22,462 nt of DNA, taken from NCBI GenBank assembly GCA_035552655.1, contig DASZLD010000243.1, positions 1 through 22,462 on the forward strand, given 5' to 3'. The stretch comes from DASXMT01 sp035552655. Its GTDB lineage: Bacteria > Actinomycetota > Acidimicrobiia > Acidimicrobiales > RAAP-2. The notes beneath the pieces are model-generated. The model was not told the origin of the DNA. It did not search any database and saw only the letters and a list, made by a program, of their open reading frames with translations. The position numbers and the translations under genes are program-made. Shown one piece after another: positions 7,767 through 14,261 of this stretch (position 1 is its first letter; each line of letters starts with the position of its first letter).

Positions 7767-8466
7767 CCGGTTGGTCCTGGTGTGCGGGACCGGCACCGAG
7801 GTGGGGAAGACGTGGGTGGCGGCCAGCGTGCTCGAGGAGCTGCGGGGGAGAGGACTCACCGTCGCCGCCCGCAAGCCGGCCCAGTCCTTCGACGTCGACC
7901 TGGAGGCCGACCGCTTGGGCGAGCGGACCGACGCCGAAGTCCTGGGCCAGGCCTCGGGCGAGGACCCTGATGTCGTGTGCCTGCCCGCTCGCTCGTACCA
8001 CCGGGCCATGGCCCCCCCGATGGCTGCCGAGATGCTCGGCCTTCCCCCCTTCACCGTCGGTGACCTAGCCGAGGAGCTTCGCTGGCCCGTGCCACCGGTT
8101 GCCGTCGGATTGGTGGAGACCGCGGGCGGCGTTCGCTCGCCCCAGGCGTCCGACGGTGATGCCGTCGACTTGGGCCGCTTGCTCCGACCGCAGGTCGTGC
8201 TGCTGGTGGCTGATGCCGGCCTGGGCACGATCAACGGCGTCCGACTGTCGAGCGACGCCCTCTCGCCCCTGGTCGGCGAGAGTGTGTCGACACACGATGG
8301 CGACGAACCATCGGCGCGCCTGATCATCGCCCTCAATCGGTTCGACGAGGAGCACGACATCCACCGACGGAACCGTCAGTGGCTGACCGAGCGGGACGGA
8401 TTCGAGGTGGTCACCCTGCCCGGCGGGGGGTCGTATCTGGCCGACCTGGTGATGAAAGACCACTAG
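7750..8466 (+). CDS. bioD: Dethiobiotin synthetase
   Basis: An ATP-dependent carboxylase that closes the ureido ring of 7,8-diaminopelargonate to give dethiobiotin. The 238-residue protein from the ATG at 7750 has the BioD P-loop GTGTEVGKT (13-21), KPAQSFD in place of the usual KPxxSG segment, and VETAGGVRSP where the family has VEGAGG. LVADAGLGTINGVRLS and LNRFDEEHD follow, as expected for this P-loop NTPase group. Its start lies 17 bases inside the end of bioF, so the three biotin genes form a tightly coupled operon. The ATG at 7750 is preferred over the one at 7708, which would add an arginine-rich tail with no family counterpart. The gene converges on the radical SAM gene with only nine bases between the stops. 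Confidence 0.9.
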   Translation: MPLPPDRLVLVCGTGTEVGKTWVAASVLEELRGRGLTVAARKPAQSFDVDLEADRLGERTDAEVLGQASGEDPDVVCLPARSYHRAMAPPMAAEMLGLPPFTVGDLAEELRWPVPPVAVGLVETAGGVRSPQASDGDAVDLGRLLRPQVVLLVADAGLGTINGVRLSSDALSPLVGESVSTHDGDEPSARLIIALNRFDEEHDIHRRNRQWLTERDGFEVVTLPGGGSYLADLVMKDH

Positions 8467-8475
8467 GGCGAACGA

Positions 8476-9429
8476 TCATGAGCGGCGGGCCACCCGGTCT
8501 CGCACGAACCCGGTGATCCGCTCCTGATCCGAGGCGGCCAGGTAGGACCGTCGGTAATGGCGTTCGAAGCGCGGGGCCAGCTCGGGCCGCTCCCGACGGA
8601 GCCAGTCCATGAAGTGCTCACGGACCCCCGGTCGCAGGTGGAGAGGGATAGCCGTCACCGACCGGGCTCCGGCTGCCACGCAGGCATCGACCACTTCGGC
8701 CAGTTGATCGGGAGAGTCGGATAGCCCGGGAATGACCGGAGCCACCAGCACGCTGGTGGACACACCGGCATCGACCACCTTGTTGAGCGCGGCCACACGC
8801 TGGCCGGGGTGCGGGGTTCCCGGCTCAGTTGCTCGCCACACCGATTCGTCCAGCGTGCCGATGGAGAAACTGCACTGCACCGTGGTCCGCTTTGCCGCCT
8901 CGGCCAGGAGGTCGAGGTCCCGCAGGATCAACGTGGATTTGGTGAGGATGGAGAAGGGGTTGGCCGCCTCGCTCAGGGCCGAGACGATTCCCCTGGTCAA
9001 GTGGTACTTGCCCTCGCAGCGTTGGTATGGGTCGGTATTGGTCCCCATGGCGATGGCCTCGCCCGCCCACCGGTCGGATCGAAGTTCCGCCCTCACCCGC
9101 TCGACGGCGTTGATCTTGACCACCAGCTTCCGTTCGAAGTCCTCGCCGACGCCGAGTCCCAGGTACTCGTGGGTAGGTCGGGCGAAGCAGTACACGCAGG
9201 CATGGCTGCAGCCCCGGTAGGCGTTGATGGTGTGACGGAAGGGCATCGATGATGCGGCCGGCACCGTGTTGATGATCCGTTTGGCGTTGACGTGGAGGAA
9301 CTCATAGCCACGGAATTCGCCCGTACCCACGTGGTGTCGGCCCAGGTCCTCCGGGCTGAAAAAGGCCAGCTGGCCGCCATCGGTCTCGTCGTCGGCCAAC
9401 TTCCACCGAAAAGAGTCGGGGGCACCCAT
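8476..9429 (-). CDS. Radical SAM protein, Rv2578c family (spore photoproduct lyase-like)
   Basis: An iron-sulfur radical SAM enzyme. From the ATG at 9429 the protein has 317 residues; the cluster motif is C74-x3-C78-x2-C81 in YRGCSHACVYCFARPTHEY. Further family blocks are AMGTNTDPYQRCEGKYHLTRGI, SILTKSTLILRDLDLL and SVLVAPVIPGLSD. This closely follows mycobacterial Rv2578c, often annotated as related to spore photoproduct lyase, whose activity I do not know to be established. Alternative ATGs at 9438 and 9450 would add three or seven residues. I prefer 9429 because FRWKLAD aligns with the Rv2578c N terminus and a -10 element ends seven bases before it. The open frame to 9948 overlaps the neighbouring oxidoreductase gene and is not coding. 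An SOS box lies in the promoter, so damage-inducible expression and a repair role are inferred. Confidence 0.9.
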   Translation of the reverse strand: MGAPDSFRWKLADDETDGGQLAFFSPEDLGRHHVGTGEFRGYEFLHVNAKRIINTVPAASSMPFRHTINAYRGCSHACVYCFARPTHEYLGLGVGEDFERKLVVKINAVERVRAELRSDRWAGEAIAMGTNTDPYQRCEGKYHLTRGIVSALSEAANPFSILTKSTLILRDLDLLAEAAKRTTVQCSFSIGTLDESVWRATEPGTPHPGQRVAALNKVVDAGVSTSVLVAPVIPGLSDSPDQLAEVVDACVAAGARSVTAIPLHLRPGVREHFMDWLRRERPELAPRFERHYRRSYLAASDQERITGFVRDRVARRS

Positions 9430-9436
9430 GCCGACC

Positions 9437-9465
9437 ATGGTATCGAACATATGTTCGTCTACCAA
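9437..9465 (-). promoter_or_regulatory. Promoter of the radical SAM gene
   Basis: On the minus strand TTGGTA (9460-9465) and TACCAT (9437-9442) are separated by exactly 17 bases, each matching four of six consensus positions. The predicted transcription start falls on or beside the ATG at 9429, implying a leaderless mRNA. The whole 14-base SOS palindrome lies inside the spacer. Confidence 0.5.
9444..9457. promoter_or_regulatory. LexA-binding SOS box
   Basis: CGAACATATGTTCG is a perfect 14-base palindrome and fits the Gram-positive/actinobacterial LexA (Cheo-type) consensus CGAAC-N4-GTTCG at every fixed position. It sits between the -35 and -10 of the radical SAM gene, where bound LexA would block RNA polymerase. 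The Mycobacterium tuberculosis homologue Rv2578c is, as I recall, also a LexA-regulon member. Confidence 0.8.
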
Positions 9466-9544
9466 GCGACTGGTGGACGGTGTCGGCGGTAGCCCGGTGA
9501 AGGGAACAGAGCCCCGATGCGGGCGTTCTCTCCGGCTGGCGTGC

Positions 9545-10420
9545 TTATCCCGAGCGGATGATGAGCTCGTCGGTGACCCACTGTGCGACGTTGGCGGGGT
9601 AGGGCGCGGAGAGCCCGAGGACGATGTGTTGGATGCCGGCGTCAATCGCTTCGCCGACGGCGTCCCTGGTGATGCCGGGTTGCTCATAAGAGATCGGCAG
9701 GTGGATCGAGCGGATGACAGAGGCAGGGTCGCGACCGATCTCGGTGCAGTAGCGGTCGAGCAGTGCACTGCGCCCGACGACGTCGTCGATGTCGCCACCA
9801 GGGATGTTCCACAGATCGGCGTGTTCGGCCACCACGCGCAGCACGGCGGCCGAGCGCCCGCCAATGAGGATCGGCGGGTGGGGGTGCTGAATGGGTTTGG
9901 GATTGCCGAACGCTCCGGTGAGGTGGAGGTAGGTGCCATGGAAGTCAAACGGTTCCGTCTCGGTCCACAATCGCCGGATCACGGTGCACGCTTCGGCGAG
10001 GTTGCCGACGGAGTAGGAAAAGTCGTCGTAGGGCAGGCCGTGTGCCTCGTACTCGCGCCGGGCCAGAGGATGGCTGGGTCGTGAGCCGGCGCCAATTCCG
10101 AAGTCGAGCCGTCCGCCGGAGACGATGTCGACGGTGGTGGCGATCTTGGCCAGCATCGCCGGCGGCCGGAAGCGGTTGCTGGTCACGAGCAGGCCGAGGC
10201 GCAGTCGTTGGGTGTGTGCGGCGAGGGCGGAGAGGAGCGTCCAACCCTCGTAGATCGGTCCGCTCGGATCGCCGGCGATCGGCATGAGGTGATCGAACAG
10301 CCACGCATGCTCGATCTCCGGGATCGTGTCCGCCTCGCGCCAGACCCGCAGGACGTCCCGGTAGTCGACGTTCATGGGGGCGGTCATGATCCCGAAACGG
10401 GGTCGGGGTGTTTGCGGCAT
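9545..10420 (-). CDS. LLM-class flavin/F420-dependent oxidoreductase
   Basis: A luciferase-like TIM-barrel oxidoreductase of 291 residues, in actinobacteria usually F420- or FMN-dependent. It begins MPQTPRPRFGIMTAP and shows the expected order: EHAWLFDHLMPIAGDPSGP, LSALAAHTQRLRLGLLVTSNRFRPPAMLAKIATTVD, SGGRLDFGIGAGSRPSHPL, HPPILIGGRSAAVLRVVAEHADLWNIPG. The ATG at 10420 is chosen because GGAAGGA lies seven bases upstream; an in-frame ATG at 10528 has no ribosome binding site and would add an unrelated 36-residue tail. The gene is divergent from a TetR regulator with two operators over its promoter, so inducible expression, perhaps by the substrate, is inferred. The substrate is unknown. Confidence 0.9.
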   Translation of the reverse strand: MPQTPRPRFGIMTAPMNVDYRDVLRVWREADTIPEIEHAWLFDHLMPIAGDPSGPIYEGWTLLSALAAHTQRLRLGLLVTSNRFRPPAMLAKIATTVDIVSGGRLDFGIGAGSRPSHPLARREYEAHGLPYDDFSYSVGNLAEACTVIRRLWTETEPFDFHGTYLHLTGAFGNPKPIQHPHPPILIGGRSAAVLRVVAEHADLWNIPGGDIDDVVGRSALLDRYCTEIGRDPASVIRSIHLPISYEQPGITRDAVGEAIDAGIQHIVLGLSAPYPANVAQWVTDELIIRSG

Positions 10421-10424
10421 GGTT

Positions 10425-10431
10425 GGTCCTT
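10425..10431 (-). promoter_or_regulatory. Ribosome binding site of the LLM oxidoreductase
   Basis: GGAAGGA-type purine run on the minus strand just upstream of the ATG at 10420. It decides the start against the longer alternative at 10528. Most other genes here lack such a site, so this gene uses leadered translation. Confidence 0.6.
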
Positions 10432-10538
10432 CCATCGCCTGGTGGCCGAGGTGACGATCGATCCGCGACATCGCTGCGTCGCGTCCCTCCAAGGTGGTGG
10501 TCTGGTCCCGACTTGACGGTTCTGCCATGATGAACAAG

Positions 10539-10553
10539 CGGAACCACGTTCCG
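10539..10553. promoter_or_regulatory. TetR operator copy 1
   Basis: CGGAACCACGTTCCG: six-base perfect arms CGGAAC/GTTCCG around three bases. It lies just downstream of the -10 and over the predicted transcription start of the LLM oxidoreductase gene. It shares GGAAC-N3-GTTCC with copy 2. Confidence 0.6.
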
Positions 10554-10559
10554 TTAAGT

Positions 10560-10588
10560 ACGATACGGAACATGGTTCCACTTGTCAA
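10560..10588 (-). promoter_or_regulatory. Promoter of the LLM oxidoreductase gene
   Basis: On the minus strand a perfect -35 TTGACA (10583-10588) is followed after 17 bases by TATCGT (10560-10565), four of six matches to the -10 consensus. Predicted transcription start is near 10553, giving a leader of about 130 bases. Both inverted-repeat operators overlap this promoter. Confidence 0.6.
10566..10580. promoter_or_regulatory. TetR operator copy 2
   Basis: CGGAACATGGTTCCA: GGAAC-N3-GTTCC again, with one outer mismatch. Its centre is 27 bases from that of copy 1, and it fills the spacer between -35 and -10 of the LLM oxidoreductase promoter. Confidence 0.6.
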
Positions 10589-10612
10589 GGGGAGCGACGG
10601 AGGCAGCGGGCA

Positions 10613-11200
10613 GTGGTCGACATCGACGGCACGTCACGAACGTCAGCCCCGCGCAAGCGGGCCGACGCCCGACGGAACGAGGAGGCGATACTGGAGACAG
10701 CCGCTGCGGCGTTCATCACGTCCGGGGTCGATGTGCCCGTGCGGGACATCGCGGCCCAGGCCGGCGTCGGCGTCGGCACGATCTACCGCCACTTCCCGAC
10801 GCGAGCTGATCTCATCGTTGCCGTCTATCGGCACCAGGTCGAGGCATGCGCTGAGGCCGGTCCGACACTGCTGGCCGGCAGCAGCACGCCCTCCGCCGCC
10901 CTGGCCCGTTGGATCGACCTCTTCGTCGACTTCCTGGTGACCAAGCACGGCCTGGCCAAGGCGTTGCAGTCCGACGTGGCCGCCTTCGAGACCCTGCACG
11001 CCTATTTCCTCGACCGCCTCGTCCCCGTGTGCGCACAGCTGCTCGAGGCCGCGGCCACGGCGGGCGAGATTTCCCCCGACATGGATGCCCGCGAACTGAT
11101 GCGTGGCATCGGAAATCTCTGTATCGGCGCCGACAACAACTCCGGTTATGACGCCCGTCGCATGGTCGACCTGCTCCTTACCGGGCTACGCCCCCACTAG
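10613..11200 (+). CDS. TetR/AcrR family transcriptional regulator
   Basis: A 195-residue one-component repressor. The N-terminal DNA-binding domain is clear: RRNEEAILETAAAAFITSGVDVPVRDIAAQAGVGVGTIYRHFPTRADLI region, with the helix-turn-helix at about 41-64. The C-terminal ligand-binding domain is all-helical and variable, and ends with RRMVDLLLTGLRP, as in many TetR proteins. The GTG start at 10613 has GGAGG (10599-10603) nine bases upstream. Divergence from the LLM oxidoreductase and the twin GGAAC-N3-GTTCC sites between them point to control of that gene and probably itself. The ligand is unknown. Confidence 0.92.
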   Translation: MVDIDGTSRTSAPRKRADARRNEEAILETAAAAFITSGVDVPVRDIAAQAGVGVGTIYRHFPTRADLIVAVYRHQVEACAEAGPTLLAGSSTPSAALARWIDLFVDFLVTKHGLAKALQSDVAAFETLHAYFLDRLVPVCAQLLEAAATAGEISPDMDARELMRGIGNLCIGADNNSGYDARRMVDLLLTGLRPH

Positions 11201-11310
11201 GAAGAATCAGCCGCGGTTTTCTCCCGAGCGGCGTGCCGGCGGCGTCGGTGCCCTGACTCAGACAACCAGACTCGTACAGAGGGAACGAGGCGCGCATCGG
11301 GCCGGATGGC

Positions 11311-11316
11311 TAGGGT
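11311..11316 (+). promoter_or_regulatory. Putative -10 element for the NAD(P)-binding protein gene
   Basis: TAGGGT ends six bases before the GTG at 11323, fitting the TAnnnT pattern of leaderless actinobacterial promoters. No -35 or Shine-Dalgarno sequence is evident in the preceding 110-base gap. Confidence 0.4.
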
Positions 11317-11322
11317 CGTGCC

Positions 11323-12075
11323 GTGGCTCAGGTGCTGGTCATCGGAGGGACGGGCACGCTCGGTCGCCGGCTGGCCTCCGTCCTGGTGGAACGGGGTCAC
11401 GGTGTTCGAGTGCTGTCCCGGCAGAGTGCCCCCGCCGTGCCCACCGGCGTCGTGGCCCACCGCGGTGACATCCGGACCGGAGAGGGACTGCCCGGCGCCC
11501 TGGACGGGGTGGACACGGTCATCCAGTCGGTGTCCTCAGCCCGACACCAAAAGGCCACCGAGCTCGAGGGCATGCGCACCCTGATGGCGGCCGGGGGCGA
11601 TCGGCACGTGATCTATGTGTCCATCGTCGGGGTCGATCGCCATCCTTTTGCCTACTACCGCACCAAGCTGGAGGCCGAACGGATGCTCGAACAATCCGGC
11701 AGGCATTGGACCATTCAGCGCGCCACCCAGTTCCACGATCTCGTGGATCGGTTCCTCACCCTCCCCGTCTCTGCCAAGACATCCCATCTCCGCTTTCAGC
11801 CCGTGGCCACCGACGACGTGAGCGCCCGCCTGGCCGAGCTGGTGGCGGCCGGCCCCAGTGGACGCGCTCCCGACTTCGGCGGACCGGAGATCCTCTCGAT
11901 CGACGAGCTCAACCGGATCCGGGCCAGGATCACGGGCAAGCGGGCCCGGTTGATCCCGTTACCCCTGATCGGGTTGGTCAAGGCGTTCGACCAGGGGGTT
12001 CACTTGGCGCCCGACCACCGGTCGGGCTCGCTGACATGGGAAGCGTGGCTGAGGGCGCGCTCGGGTCTGACCTGA
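11323..12075 (+). CDS. NAD(P)-binding NmrA-like/atypical SDR protein
   Basis: A 250-residue Rossmann-fold protein. The dinucleotide-binding motif GGTGTLG lies at 8-14 right at the N terminus (MAQVLVIGGTGTLG), followed by VRVLSRQ after the second strand. HVIYVSIVGVDRHPFAYYRTKLEAERMLEQSG contains a YxxxK-like pair, and the C-terminal half has WTIQRATQFHDLVDRFL and a substrate domain typical of atypical SDR/NmrA proteins. Such proteins are reductases or redox sensors that bind NAD(P)H; the role here cannot be told. The GTG start is supported by the TAGGGT element upstream. It reads in the same direction as the NUDIX gene, 111 bases downstream, which has its own promoter candidate. Confidence 0.85.
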   Translation: MAQVLVIGGTGTLGRRLASVLVERGHGVRVLSRQSAPAVPTGVVAHRGDIRTGEGLPGALDGVDTVIQSVSSARHQKATELEGMRTLMAAGGDRHVIYVSIVGVDRHPFAYYRTKLEAERMLEQSGRHWTIQRATQFHDLVDRFLTLPVSAKTSHLRFQPVATDDVSARLAELVAAGPSGRAPDFGGPEILSIDELNRIRARITGKRARLIPLPLIGLVKAFDQGVHLAPDHRSGSLTWEAWLRARSGLT

Positions 12076-12104
12076 CCCTCGTCGTGCCGTTCCGTCGGGC
12101 GCCC

Positions 12105-12110
12105 TACGCT
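12105..12110 (+). promoter_or_regulatory. Putative -10 element upstream of the leader ORF and NUDIX gene
   Basis: TACGCT fits TAnnnT and would start transcription near 12117, about 20 bases before the ATG of the 17-codon leader ORF. Confidence 0.3.
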
Positions 12111-12136
12111 GGCCAGTGCAAAACTGACGCCAGCCC

Positions 12137-12190
12137 ATGACCGTGCCCCGAGACGTGCCCAACCCCATGACCGCAGAGCAGTCGCCGTGA
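12137..12190 (+). CDS. Possible 17-codon leader ORF overlapping the NUDIX start
   Basis: ATG at 12137 encodes MTVPRDVPNPMTAEQSP and stops at the TGA (12188-12190) that overlaps the NUDIX GTG in a GTGA arrangement. The position between a -10 candidate and the main gene, in frame to give a four-base overlap, suggests translational coupling. It has no Shine-Dalgarno sequence and no recognisable peptide family, so it could be chance. Confidence 0.25.
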   Translation: MTVPRDVPNPMTAEQSP

Positions 12191-12648
12191 ACCTGGCCGG
12201 ATCGGGCGACGGGTTCATCACGTTGGCCGACGGGTCCATGCGCTGGGGCAGATACGGGGCAGCTGGTGTGCTGGTTCGCCACGTCGGTGACGACGGCACG
12301 TGGTACTTCCTGGCCAGGCGTTCTCTCCACTGCCACCGGGGTGGAACCTGGGCCATTCCTGGCGGTGCCTTGGACCTCGGCGAGGAACCCATCGACGGCG
12401 CGCTGCGGGAATTCGGTGAGGAGATCGGATCCCAGCTCGACCAGTTCGAGCTGGGGGAGACCCACCAGGACGACCACGGAGGCTGGTCCTATTGGACGGT
12501 GATCATCGACGTGCCCAAGCGCTTCGACCCCCCGGCCACGCTGGGCTGGGAGACGGCCGAGGCCCGGTGGGTGGCCGCCCACGAGCTCGGCGAGCTCGAG
12601 CTGTTCGACGCCTTCTCGTCCACTCTGACCCGCCTCGGCCTGCTCTGA
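12187..12648 (+). CDS. NUDIX hydrolase
   Basis: A 153-residue hydrolase of nucleoside diphosphates linked to another moiety. The Nudix box runs from Gly60: G60-x5-E66-x7-R74-E75-F-G-E78-E79-I-G81, with all catalytic acidic residues present; only the final hydrophobic position is serine. The N-terminal RWGRYGAAGVLVRH and TWYFLARRS strands match actinobacterial MutT-like paralogues, and GGWSYWTVIIDVP follows the box. The GTG start overlaps the stop of a small upstream ORF. The substrate, such as an oxidised dNTP, ADP-ribose or a dinucleoside polyphosphate, cannot be judged. Confidence 0.92.
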   Translation: MNLAGSGDGFITLADGSMRWGRYGAAGVLVRHVGDDGTWYFLARRSLHCHRGGTWAIPGGALDLGEEPIDGALREFGEEIGSQLDQFELGETHQDDHGGWSYWTVIIDVPKRFDPPATLGWETAEARWVAAHELGELELFDAFSSTLTRLGLL

Positions 12649-12668
12649 TCCGCCCGAATCTGCTCTGA
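12640..12668 (+). repeat. Nine-base direct repeat at the NUDIX stop codon
   Basis: CTGCTCTGA, the last two sense codons and stop of the NUDIX gene (12640-12648), recurs at 12660-12668. The duplication is short and could be chance; it provides a second TGA behind the first. Confidence 0.4.
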
Positions 12669-12707
12669 CGGCCGGCTCCGAACTGAATCCGTCTCCCAAC
12701 TGAACAG

Positions 12708-13490
12708 CTAGCTCAGCGAGCCCTCCAGTTGGCTGGCCACCTCGCGGTAGCGGGACACGGGAACCAGGTGGACGCCGTCGAAGGCCTGGCTGTCGCGGAT
12801 CTCGAGCACCAGCTCACACGCGGCCTCCACTCCGGCCATCCGGTCCTGTTCGACCGATCGGATCAGTGCGGCAGGGATGGCGATGTCGGGGATGGTGGCG
12901 GCCAGATTGCGGGCCATGGTCGCGCTGGCCAGGGTCATGACCCCGGCGTACACGGGGATGTCCAGATCGATGCGTTCGCGCCACTGCAGCAACGGTGCCA
13001 GGTCGAAGCCGACTTGGACGAAGAGGAAGTCGGCCTGGCCCTTCCACGCCGGGAGCGGACCCAGTCCGGCGGCAGCACCGATGCGGAAGGGCGAGGTCTG
13101 GTCGAGCCCCGGCCGTTGGGTGAACGCCCGAGCCTCCTCGATCATGGTCCGGACGGTGAGCTCACCGGTGCGGCCACCGCTGGCCGGTTTGTCGCCGTAC
13201 ACGAACAGAAATTGGTCCACGCCATAGGCCGCCGCCGTCAACAGGTCGCGCTGAAAGCCCAAGAGGTTCCGGTCGCGGGCATTGAGACAGGCAATCGACC
13301 GACCACCCATCACCGCTACCTCGTGGGCCACGGCCACGCTGGAGACGGTGGCCCGTCCGATGTGGTTGTCGGGTACGAGGAAGGCAGAGGCAACCGGTCC
13401 CAGCGCGTCGATCTGGTCCCGGACGTGGTCCAGGTGGGGCGTGGTCGGAGGCTCGATCTCGCAGATCAGCTCGAAGGGATGTGCCGCCAT
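12708..13490 (-). CDS. Methylenetetrahydrofolate reductase-like (MetF superfamily) protein
   Basis: A 260-residue TIM-barrel protein of the MetF superfamily. ICEIEPP at the N terminus supplies Glu11, equivalent by spacing to the catalytic Glu28 of E. coli MetF. GRSIACLNARDRN resembles the segment after the second strand, and FLFVYGDKP carries Asp100, equivalent to Asp120 near the flavin. FLFVQVGFDLAPLLQWRERI matches the MetF strand that ends QFFFD. The protein is about 30-40 residues shorter than E. coli MetF, with a weakly conserved middle, so it may be a divergent MTHFR or a protein of one-carbon metabolism with another electron donor. TAGGCT lies six bases before the ATG and suggests a leaderless mRNA from its own promoter, 41 bases after the TMEM175-like gene. 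Confidence 0.82.
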   Translation of the reverse strand: MAAHPFELICEIEPPTTPHLDHVRDQIDALGPVASAFLVPDNHIGRATVSSVAVAHEVAVMGGRSIACLNARDRNLLGFQRDLLTAAAYGVDQFLFVYGDKPASGGRTGELTVRTMIEEARAFTQRPGLDQTSPFRIGAAAGLGPLPAWKGQADFLFVQVGFDLAPLLQWRERIDLDIPVYAGVMTLASATMARNLAATIPDIAIPAALIRSVEQDRMAGVEAACELVLEIRDSQAFDGVHLVPVSRYREVASQLEGSLS

Positions 13491-13496
13491 CGAGCC

Positions 13497-13502
13497 AGCC
13501 TA
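13497..13502 (-). promoter_or_regulatory. Putative -10 element for the MetF-like gene
   Basis: TAGGCT on the minus strand, six bases before the ATG at 13490, is identical to the hexamer before the riboflavin synthase gene. No Shine-Dalgarno sequence is present, in keeping with a leaderless transcript. Confidence 0.4.
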
Positions 13503-13531
13503 CCGGCGCACTCTGGTGGAACCCGGTGGCC

Positions 13532-14233
13532 TCAGTCGGCAGGGGCGACGGCGCCGGGGGCCGGAGCGGTCCCATCGTCGAGCGGCATGTGCTGGTCGAC
13601 CCACCGGTTCATCACCCGGGGCACCACTGCGATGAGGAACCACATGTACTTGGCCACATCGGGGCCTCGATGGGGGAACCACGCCACTCCCATCGAGGCC
13701 GCGACGACGAGCATGATCCCAAGGGCGCGCACCCGGCCGGACCGGATCACCTCGGGCTTTGCCGTCGGCTTGAGGAGCCCCTTTCTCTGGGCCGCGGTCA
13801 TGACGGTGATGGTGGACAGGCTGCCCACCAGGAGGTTGAAAGCGAAAAGGTCCACAGCCACGGGATTCTCGGAATACTGACCGAGGAGGTCGGCGCTGAA
13901 CGGCAACAGCGTGATGGCGAACAGGAACAGGAAGTTCCACCAGGCCAACCCCTCGTCGTGGCCGGTCAGGAGCCGGAAGGTGCGGTGGTGGGCCAACCAG
14001 AACTGGGCGATCACGTAGAAGGAGATGACGTAGCTGATGAAGGGATCGGCCAGGTTTTGGAGGGCGTGCCACAGCTCGCTTGAGGACGTCGAGTTGATGG
14101 GGTGCAAGGCAGTGCTGACCGGCACGTGCAGCGACAGCACCAACAGCGTCAACGCTATGGCGACGACGCCGTCGGACAGGGCCAGGAGGCGTTCGACCCC
14201 GGGCGTGCCCTCTGGCGGTTCCCGGACTTTCAT
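13532..14233 (-). CDS. TMEM175-like (DUF1211) potassium channel family protein
   Basis: A 233-residue membrane protein with about six hydrophobic segments. The first (about 12-37) contains RLLALSDGVVAIALTLLVL, the bacterial TMEM175 motif RxxxFSDGVxAIxxT with Leu in place of the usual Phe. The second ends with QFWLAHHR, also typical. Later spans are WWNFLFLFAITLLPFSADLL, LFAFNLLVGSLSTITVM, ALGIMLVVAASMGVAWF and YMWFLIAVVPRVM. Bacterial members form tetrameric potassium channels. Replacement of the motif phenylalanine, which is part of the family signature, is a small oddity. The gene begins 28 bases after the ABC-F gene on the same strand and may be co-transcribed. Confidence 0.87.
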   Translation of the reverse strand: MKVREPPEGTPGVERLLALSDGVVAIALTLLVLSLHVPVSTALHPINSTSSSELWHALQNLADPFISYVISFYVIAQFWLAHHRTFRLLTGHDEGLAWWNFLFLFAITLLPFSADLLGQYSENPVAVDLFAFNLLVGSLSTITVMTAAQRKGLLKPTAKPEVIRSGRVRALGIMLVVAASMGVAWFPHRGPDVAKYMWFLIAVVPRVMNRWVDQHMPLDDGTAPAPGAVAPAD

Positions 14234-14261
14234 GCTCAGCCCGTTCGGGTGGGGTCCGCCG

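Noticed and set aside
9430..9948. Long N-terminal extension of the radical SAM frame
   Set aside because: It overlaps the end of the LLM oxidoreductase gene in another frame, is Ser/Thr/Pro-rich, and passes through the promoter and SOS box.
10539..10580. GGAAC-N3-GTTCC repeats as possible SOS boxes
   Set aside because: The spacing is three bases where LexA boxes need four; the divergent TetR gene is a better explanation.
10421..10588. Longer LLM oxidoreductase starts, including ATG at 10528
   Set aside because: The ATG at 10420 has a good ribosome binding site and begins at the family N terminus; the extension runs over the operators and promoter.
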